From Candidatus Gastranaerophilales bacterium (GTDB taxonomy: Bacteria > Cyanobacteriota > Vampirovibrionia > Gastranaerophilales > Gastranaerophilaceae), in NCBI GenBank assembly GCA_944325315.1, contig CALVAA010000018.1:1-39577 (forward strand): a stretch of 39,577 bases of DNA, given 5' to 3'. Position numbers and translations under genes: made by a program. The notes beneath the pieces are model-generated. The model saw only the letters and a program-made list of their open reading frames with translations, ran no database searches and had not been told where the DNA came from. Positions 34,755 through 39,577 of the stretch are shown here, one piece after another. Positions within the stretch are counted from its first letter, which is position 1; each line of letters opens with the position of its first letter.

Positions 34755-35786
34755 ATGAAAGCGCTTGTTTGTTGTAATTCAAGAATATCTTTTTCTGAAA
34801 GAAAAAAACCTGAAATTATAAATCCAAAAGACGCAATAGTAAAAGTAACACTTTCTTCTATTTGCACAAGCGATTTGCATATTATTAAAAACAAAGTTCC
34901 AAAAGCAAAAAATAATATTGTTTTGGGGCATGAATTTACAGGAGTTGTTGTTGAAGTCGGAAGCAGTGTTAAAAATATCAAACCGGGTGATAGAGTAAGC
35001 GCTAATTGCGAAACTTTCTGCATGGAATGTTTCTTTTGCAAACACGGTTATGTGAATAATTGCATAAATGGCGGCTGGCTTTTAGGCTGCACAATTGATG
35101 GTTGCCAGGCAGAATATATAAAAGTTCCATACGCTGATAACTGTTTAAACAAGATACCGGATAATATAAGTGACAAAAGCGCTCTTTTTGTTGGTGATGT
35201 TTTATCCAGCGGATACTTTGGAGCAAAAATGTGTGAAATTAAACCTGATGATACGGTTGCCATTATAGGTTGCGGCCCTGTTGGCATGTGTTCTATGATA
35301 TCCGCTAAAATTTTAGGCGCAAAAACAATAGTAGCACTTGACATAAACCAAAAAAGGCTTGAATTTGCAAAGAGAAATAATCTCGCAAATTATTATTTTA
35401 GCCCCCATGGCAAAAATGTTGAAAAACTAATTAAAGATATAACCGAAAACAAGGGTGCTGATAAAGTGGTTGAAGCAGCAGGAAGCAATGAATCTTTTGA
35501 ATTAGCCTGGAAAATTGCAAGACCAAACGCCATTATTGGAATTGTTGCAATGTATGAAAACAATCAAATTTTACCTTTGCCTGAAATGTATGGTAAAAAT
35601 TTAACTTTTAAAACAGGCGGAGTAGATGCAATATACTGTGAAGAATTATTAGAATTAATATCTAAAAATAAAATAAATACGGATTTTTTAATCACACACA
35701 CTTTTGAATTTGATAGAATTATTGAAGCATATAATTTTTTTAAAAATAACAAAGACACTTGCCTTAAAACAATGATAGTTTATTAG
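34755..35786 (+). CDS. Zinc-dependent alcohol dehydrogenase (MDR superfamily)
   Basis: 343 residues. Catalytic zinc ligands Cys37 (SICTSD), His59-Glu60 (GHEF) and Asp148 are present, and the structural zinc Cys set is at 89, 92, 95 and 103. The NAD(P) site GCGPVG is at 172-177, and VALDINQ ends its second strand with Asp, favouring NAD. It resembles secondary-alcohol and threonine-dehydrogenase-like members. It starts after AGAGGGAAAA, 11 bases behind the glycosyltransferase gene, so it is co-transcribed. Confidence 0.9.
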   Translation: MKALVCCNSRISFSERKKPEIINPKDAIVKVTLSSICTSDLHIIKNKVPKAKNNIVLGHEFTGVVVEVGSSVKNIKPGDRVSANCETFCMECFFCKHGYVNNCINGGWLLGCTIDGCQAEYIKVPYADNCLNKIPDNISDKSALFVGDVLSSGYFGAKMCEIKPDDTVAIIGCGPVGMCSMISAKILGAKTIVALDINQKRLEFAKRNNLANYYFSPHGKNVEKLIKDITENKGADKVVEAAGSNESFELAWKIARPNAIIGIVAMYENNQILPLPEMYGKNLTFKTGGVDAIYCEELLELISKNKINTDFLITHTFEFDRIIEAYNFFKNNKDTCLKTMIVY

Positions 35787-35805
35787 AAAATTAAGGAATA
35801 GATTA

Positions 35806-37398
35806 TTGATTAAAAGATTACATACAATTAAAGGAGATTTTTTTGGAGGGATTATAGCAAGCATTATTGCCTTGCCTCAAGCTTTGGCTTTTGGTGTCGC
35901 TTCAGGACTTGGTGCGGCGGCAGGCATTTGGGGAGCTGTTATTCTGTCTTTTTTTGCAGCAATTTTTGGTCTAAATTGTCCCATAATATCAGGACCTACA
36001 GGACCGAGTGCAATAATCATTGCACACATTATAGCCTTAAATGGCGGAGATTTATCTGTAGTTTTTTTAGTATTGGCTTTCAGTGCAATAATTCAGATGA
36101 TAATCTCTTTAACAGGAATTCCTTCTTTAATAAAGTATGTACCTTACCCTGTAATATCCGGATTTTTAAGCGGTATCGGAATAATAATTATTATCCTTCA
36201 AATATCCCCTGTTTTAGGAGGCCAAAACTATTCATCAACACTGGAGAGTATAAAACATATTTCTTTTTGTTTGCAAAACATTAATAACGAAGCTTTGATT
36301 CTTTCTATTGTATGTCTTTTAATTGTTTTTCTTACTCCTAAATTTATAACTAAATACATACCTTCGCAAATTATAACATTAATTTTAGGAAGTCTGATTT
36401 GTTATTATTTTAATCTCGATGTTGAAAAAATATCCAATATTAATTTTGAAATTCCAAAGTTTGCTCTCGGTAGTTTTGATTTTTCCATATTCTCAACTTC
36501 TCTTACTATAGCATTATCCGTTTCTTTGGTTTTAAGTGCCGAAAGTCTTTTAACGGGGCTTGTTATGGAATCGCTTATGAAAAAAAAGTATTCCGCAAAA
36601 AAACTTATTCTATCACAAGGAATCGGCAACCTGGTTTGTGCGCTTTTTGGCTCAATGCAAGGCTCAGGAGCGACCATGAGAAGCGTTGCCGCTTTTAGAG
36701 CAGGTGCTACAACGAAATTAAGCGCAGTATTTTCTTCTTTAATTTTACTTATCGCATTATATAAATTTACACCTTTAATTTCGCAAATTCCAATTTGCAC
36801 ATTAAGTGCCATATTAATTAAAATCGGATGCGATATTTTGGATTTAAAAATATTTAAAATTATAAAACATGCTCCGAAAGACGACATTTTAACCCTTTGT
36901 GCCGTAATATTTCTAACTGTATTTTACAATCTGATTTTTGCAATCATTACAGGGGTTGTTTTGGCATCAATTCTCTACGCTAAAAGAGTTGCAGATAATA
37001 CAAACATTAAAGAGAAATACAACCCTGAAGGCTATAGCTTACTTGAAGAAAAAACCGAAAAAGACTCGCATTATAAAATCAGAATTTTGCACATAGACGG
37101 ACAATTCTTTTTTGGTTCAATCAGCCAAATAATTTCTCATTTTGATGAAATGCTTGAAGTTGAATACATTATACTAACGTATTCATCAAGCCATAAACTG
37201 GATATGTCTGCAATTTTTGCACTTGAAGATATAATTTTAAGATTGGATGCGCAAAAAATTAACCTTTGCTTTGTTGTATCCGATAATGAAATATATAAAC
37301 AAATAGAAGCAATTAAAAAATCCGGATTTGACTTAATGCTATACAAAAACGAAAAAGAAGCAATTGATTATGCACTTAATAGTATCAAAAAAGATTAG
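35806..37398 (+). CDS. SulP family anion permease with STAS domain
   Basis: 530 residues. Ten or more membrane segments begin with GDFFGGIIASIIALPQALAFG, the SulP entry signature, and GPTGPSAIIIAH follows. The C-terminal 110 residues (RILHIDGQFFFGS to the end) form a STAS regulatory domain. Sulfate, bicarbonate or other anions are family substrates; this sequence does not decide. The start is TTG after AAGGA, 20 bases behind the dehydrogenase gene. Confidence 0.9.
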   Translation: MIKRLHTIKGDFFGGIIASIIALPQALAFGVASGLGAAAGIWGAVILSFFAAIFGLNCPIISGPTGPSAIIIAHIIALNGGDLSVVFLVLAFSAIIQMIISLTGIPSLIKYVPYPVISGFLSGIGIIIIILQISPVLGGQNYSSTLESIKHISFCLQNINNEALILSIVCLLIVFLTPKFITKYIPSQIITLILGSLICYYFNLDVEKISNINFEIPKFALGSFDFSIFSTSLTIALSVSLVLSAESLLTGLVMESLMKKKYSAKKLILSQGIGNLVCALFGSMQGSGATMRSVAAFRAGATTKLSAVFSSLILLIALYKFTPLISQIPICTLSAILIKIGCDILDLKIFKIIKHAPKDDILTLCAVIFLTVFYNLIFAIITGVVLASILYAKRVADNTNIKEKYNPEGYSLLEEKTEKDSHYKIRILHIDGQFFFGSISQIISHFDEMLEVEYIILTYSSSHKLDMSAIFALEDIILRLDAQKINLCFVVSDNEIYKQIEAIKKSGFDLMLYKNEKEAIDYALNSIKKD

Positions 37399-37419
37399 CA
37401 AATATTTTTTTTAATATGT

Positions 37420-37425
37420 TATAAT
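37420..37425 (+). promoter_or_regulatory. TATAAT box before EamA transporter gene
   Basis: A consensus -10 ends eight bases before ATG 37434. No ribosome-binding site lies between, so the start would be leaderless or nearly so. Confidence 0.4.
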
Positions 37426-37433
37426 ATTTTCCT

Positions 37434-38312
37434 ATGATAAAAAGAGAATTTACCGGTACATTAAACGGGATAATAGCTTCAATTAGCTACGGTACAAATC
37501 CTCTGTTTGCGCTTCCGCTATATGCTGAAGGATTTAGTGCAAATTCCGTATTGTTTTACAGATATTTCTTCGCTGTTTTAATATATGGACTTTGGATTAA
37601 ATTTGTGAAAAAAACTTCAATTAGGGTTTCTTTAAAAGAAGGAATTTTTCTTTTTATTTTAGGAATTGCTTTTTCTGTGTCATCTTTAACATTATTCAAA
37701 AGCTTTGAATACATAGATTCCGGTATTGCTTGTACGCTTTTATTTGTTTATCCGGTTTTTACCGCATTGATTATGGCTACATTTTTTAAAGAAAAAATTT
37801 CAATTAAAACCCTTTTTGCAATACTGCTTGCTTTTTTAGGAATTTTTTTGTTGTACGGAAATAATTCAGCAAGCACAATCAGCCCTTTTGGCTCAGCGCT
37901 TGTTTTAACTTCTGCAATGTTGTATGCTTTTTACATTGTCGGAGTGAAAAAAATTCCTGCAATAAAACATATTAAGACCGACAAATTAAATTTTTATGTG
38001 ATGCTTTTCGGGCTTAGTGTTTATATTTTTAATTTGAAATTCGGCTCAAACTTAGAATTTATATCCACACCAAAAGAACTCTTTTTTACCTTGGCGCTTG
38101 CAGTTTTCCCGACAATAATTTCAATTGAAACAATCACGGTTGCAATAAAATTAATTGGTTCTACCAAAACTGCTACGCTTGGAGCGCTTGAACCTTTAAC
38201 GGCATTGATTTGCGGGACGATATTTTTCAAAGAACAGCTTACATTTAAAGCAATAATAGGGGTTATAATGATTTTAACCGGTATATCAATTGCAGTAGCA
38301 CAAAAACGCTAA
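37434..38312 (+). CDS. EamA-type drug/metabolite transporter
   Basis: 292 residues with about ten hydrophobic segments in two EamA repeats, the second beginning near residue 150. Signatures include FYRYFFAVLIYGLW in the first repeat and GALEPLTALICGTIFFKEQLT in the second. Such permeases export or import small metabolites; the substrate is unknown. It lies 35 bases downstream of the SulP gene but has its own TATAAT box. Confidence 0.9.
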   Translation: MIKREFTGTLNGIIASISYGTNPLFALPLYAEGFSANSVLFYRYFFAVLIYGLWIKFVKKTSIRVSLKEGIFLFILGIAFSVSSLTLFKSFEYIDSGIACTLLFVYPVFTALIMATFFKEKISIKTLFAILLAFLGIFLLYGNNSASTISPFGSALVLTSAMLYAFYIVGVKKIPAIKHIKTDKLNFYVMLFGLSVYIFNLKFGSNLEFISTPKELFFTLALAVFPTIISIETITVAIKLIGSTKTATLGALEPLTALICGTIFFKEQLTFKAIIGVIMILTGISIAVAQKR

Positions 38313-38383
38313 AATATACTCTTTAATGTTTAATTTGATGCCTTAGAATAGAAGGCGCTTAAAGTCAAATTGCACTTTTATCT

Positions 38384-38420
38384 TTCAGGGTTCTAACTTT
38401 GTCGTCGCTGTCACCCTGAA
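38384..38420. repeat. REP-like palindrome
   Basis: TTCAGGGT (38384-38391) pairs with ACCCTGAA (38413-38420). It runs into the first 79-bp element. Confidence 0.5.
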
Positions 38421-38488
38421 GTTCCTGGGATTTTGCGAGTCTTTGACGAGCTAAAATTCCGGACACAAGCGTGCGTTTCAAGGTCTTA
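38410..38488. repeat. 79-bp dispersed element, copy A
   Basis: Matches 38790-38868 at 72 of 79 positions by eye, without gaps. Core GCGAGTCTTTGACGAGC and tail GGACACAAGCGTGCGTTTCA are identical in both. The inner arms CCTGGGATTTT and AAAATTCCGG can pair. Confidence 0.85.
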
Positions 38489-38562
38489 TGGATGGAGAAT
38501 TGAAAGATTTTACTTTACACTGCTTTAAAAACGTCCGGCTTCATTTCGCCAACTACACTTGC

Positions 38563-38591
38563 TAAGATTTTGAAACAAGTTTACTATAACA
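38563..38591. repeat. Degraded REP-like unit
   Basis: TAAGATTTTGAAACAAGTTT follows the TAAGAT..GAAACAAGTT pattern of the better copies, but the right arm is lost. Confidence 0.4.
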
Positions 38592-38630
38592 CTAAAAAAG
38601 AGCCTTAACGGCTCTTAATTAAATGGTGGG
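38590..38630 (-). repeat. Copy of tRNA-Leu 3' tip plus terminator
   Basis: CACTAAAAAAGAGCCTT, a GGCTCTT arm and AATTAAATGGTGGG repeat the sequence at 39394-39435, differing only in the hairpin loop. Beyond TGGTGGG the sequence (with GTTCGAAC in a T-loop-like place) is a badly decayed tRNA 3' part or chance. On the minus strand the hairpin ends with six T. Confidence 0.65.
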
Positions 38631-38789
38631 GGTAAAGCGGCAAAGTTCGAACTTTTTATCCTGTATAAAAGAGTTGATTAAAGAACTCAAAAAATCAGAC
38701 ACTGTCTTGCTTTTAGAATATTATCAAGTATTTAAATAATCAGTTAGCTGTCATTCTGGAATTGTTTGACAAAGCGAACCAAAATTTTT

Positions 38790-38868
38790 GTCATCCTGAA
38801 CTTCCTAGAATTTTGCGAGTCTTTGACGAGCTAAAATTCTGGACACAAGCGTGCGTTTCAGGATCTTA
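38790..38868. repeat. 79-bp dispersed element, copy B
   Basis: Second copy. Outer arms ATCCTGAA and TTCAGGAT pair perfectly, and inner arms CCTAGAATTTT and AAAATTCTGG pair with one bulge, so the whole element is a nested hairpin. Confidence 0.85.
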
Positions 38869-38934
38869 AAAATTTTGTGTGAGCCTGTCCTTACGAAGTG
38901 CAGATTCTACCAACTTGAAGCTTCTGTTTCTAAC

Positions 38935-38966
38935 CGGTAAGATTCTGAAATAAATTCAGAATGACA
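38935..38966. repeat. REP-like palindrome, CCGGTAAGAT type
   Basis: ATTCTGAA and TTCAGAAT pair around ATAAA, preceded by CCGGTAAG and followed by GACA. Confidence 0.75.
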
Positions 38967-39030
38967 ATATTTATTTCCAATCCAGAGATAAATCTTTAAA
39001 TTTCGGATTCATTAATTATAACACGCCAAG

Positions 39031-39063
39031 CCGGTAAGATCCCGAAACAAGTTCGGGATGACA
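39031..39063. repeat. REP-like palindrome, CCGGTAAGAT type
   Basis: ATCCCGAA and TTCGGGAT pair around ACAAG with the same CCGGTAAG and GACA flanks as the copy at 38935. Stem changes between the two copies are compensated on both arms, which indicates that the hairpin itself is maintained. Confidence 0.8.
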
Positions 39064-39102
39064 GCACGCTTAGTATCAACTAACTAGCATAAAGGAGGTA
39101 TT

Positions 39103-39330
39103 ATGAAAATCAGAAAAGATGTAAACGTGATAATCACATTTGACGACAAAGAATATTCTAAAGAAGAAACCGCAATTCTTTATCAACAATTTTTTGAGAG
39201 TTTAGCAAAAATCAAAGGAGTAAAAATTCCGGAATATACCGGAAAGGCTCTTTCTAAGACACTTAGAGCTAAGTCAAAGACGTCTAAAGAGATTCGAATC
39301 TCTAAAACTGACAGTACAAAAGAGTTTTAG
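39103..39330 (+). CDS. Small protein (75 aa), unknown
   Basis: 75 residues after a near-perfect AAAGGAGGT site. The first 45 residues (VNVIITFDDKEYSKEETAILY) look folded, with one beta strand pair and a helix. The last 30 are Lys/Ser/Thr-rich and basic, possibly nucleic-acid-binding. No known domain is recognised. It follows the repeat cluster and faces the convergent tRNA-Leu. Confidence 0.75.
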   Translation: MKIRKDVNVIITFDDKEYSKEETAILYQQFFESLAKIKGVKIPEYTGKALSKTLRAKSKTSKEIRISKTDSTKEF

Positions 39331-39397
39331 CGATTTTTAAAAAATTCTTTCAAAATACTCGAAATCCGCAAACGCAGATCACAAGCGAAAAGCCACT

Positions 39398-39421
39398 AAA
39401 AAAGAGCCTTGAAAGGCTCTT
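39398..39421 (-). terminator. Terminator of tRNA-Leu(TAG)
   Basis: AAGAGCCT pairs with AGGCTCTT around a four-base loop. On the minus strand six T follow the stem, just after the tRNA 3' end. Confidence 0.85.
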
Positions 39422-39428
39422 AATTAAA

Positions 39429-39512
39429 TGGTGGGCCCGGAGAGACTCGAACTCTCACACCGAAGGCACTAGATCCTAAATCTAGCGCGTCTACCAATTT
39501 CGCCACAGGCCC
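39429..39512 (-). tRNA. tRNA-Leu(TAG)
   Basis: Class II tRNA on the minus strand: acceptor begins GGGCCTG, D-arm GTGGCGAAATTGGTAGAC, anticodon stem CTAGA/TCTAG with loop TTTAGGA (anticodon TAG), variable arm TGCCTTCGGTGT, T-arm GAGAG TTCGAGT CTCTC. The 3' CCA is encoded, unlike the other tRNA-Leu in this window. Confidence 0.95.
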
Positions 39513-39559
39513 AACAGGTATATTCAATTTTCAATCTTGGACTTTGTGGCGAAATTGGT
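39493..39559. repeat. 15-bp inverted copy of the tRNA-Leu D-arm
   Basis: ACCAATTTCGCCACA inside the tRNA gene (39493-39507) is matched by TGTGGCGAAATTGGT at 39545-39559 on the plus strand, near the window end. Bases beyond the 15 differ. Confidence 0.7.
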
Positions 39560-39577
39560 TTCAATTCTCTTATCTTG

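Larger units (their letters stand above)
38313..39102. other. 790-bp gene-free repeat cluster
   Basis: No complete gene is seen. The segment holds two 79-bp elements, at least three short palindromes of one family, a copy of the tRNA-Leu downstream region, and a short open tail (ELIKELKKSDTVLLLEYYQ, ending near 38740) with no start codon that may be the end of a lost gene. Confidence 0.6.

Noticed and set aside
36405..36887. 160-codon minus-strand frame inside the SulP gene
   Set aside because: Shadow of a well-supported membrane protein gene; composition is that of a reverse-read transporter.
38640..38740. Open stretch ending SDTVLLLEYYQVFK
   Set aside because: No start codon or ribosome-binding site in frame; at most the tail of a lost gene, so not listed as a CDS.
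38590..39435. Complete integrated mobile element between tRNA-like repeats
   Set aside because: No integrase, transposase or cargo typical of such elements is present in the interval; only repeats and one small gene. The recombinase at 23.4 kb looks like chromosomal Xer and is far away.
1..39577. CRISPR array, toxin-antitoxin pair, prophage structural genes
   Set aside because: I looked for regularly spaced repeats, paired small toxin genes and phage morphogenesis genes and saw none. The only short repeats are the scattered palindromes described.

Overview
The window is an AT-rich bacterial chromosome segment (roughly 30% G+C by eye) with dense, mostly Shine-Dalgarno-led genes. The best guess for the source is a gut member of the non-photosynthetic cyanobacterial sister group (Vampirovibrionia/Melainabacteria, order Gastranaerophilales). 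The supports are a DUF3326 protein (a family I know mainly from cyanobacteria and plastids), pilin-like proteins with a D-x-N/D-G-D/E-K-G loop followed by IGIDR, and several unrelated proteins whose Asn-rich N-termini carry a short I/V-x-F-K/Q motif. The lineage call is inference; no 16S gene is present.

Layout. 1-64: truncated tRNA-Arg. 344-7770 (+): five-gene cluster of unknown function, containing an intact AAA+ ATPase, two proteins sharing an identical helical-repeat domain (448 bp repeated exactly), a 975-residue paralogue of the ATPase with ruined nucleotide-binding motifs, and an M16-peptidase-like protein without zinc ligands. A strong bidirectional terminator separates it from the convergent S10/spc ribosomal protein operon (14671-7830, minus; rpsJ to rpsN), which stops abruptly after rpsN. 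14.8-17.6 kb (minus): a double-domain cytidine deaminase-like protein, a 45-residue small ORF and a two-gene chromate transporter. 17.7-19.85 kb (+): folate-branch genes pabBC and pabA, each broken by one frameshift. 19.8-21.4 kb (minus): a GT2 glycosyltransferase and an exported protein. 22-26.5 kb: small proteins, tRNA-Leu(CAG), a tyrosine recombinase and tsaE-tsaB. 26.5-33.5 kb (minus): a superinfection-immunity-like membrane protein, two pilin-like proteins, a DUF3326 protein, holB, holA, a ROK kinase and a spermidine-synthase-like protein. 33.6-38.3 kb (+): a sialyltransferase-like protein, a zinc alcohol dehydrogenase, a SulP permease and an EamA transporter. 38.3-39.1 kb: gene-free repeat cluster with REP-like palindromes and two 79-bp elements. 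The window ends with a small protein and tRNA-Leu(TAG).

The housekeeping genes cover translation (15 r-proteins, tRNAs, t6A synthesis by TsaB/TsaE), the replication clamp loader (HolA/HolB) and folate (Pab). The most original part is the 344-7770 cluster: an active ATPase beside its dead paralogue, soluble and membrane-anchored versions of the same repeat domain, and a pseudo-protease. It reads as one multi-protein machine, and I cannot match it to a described system.
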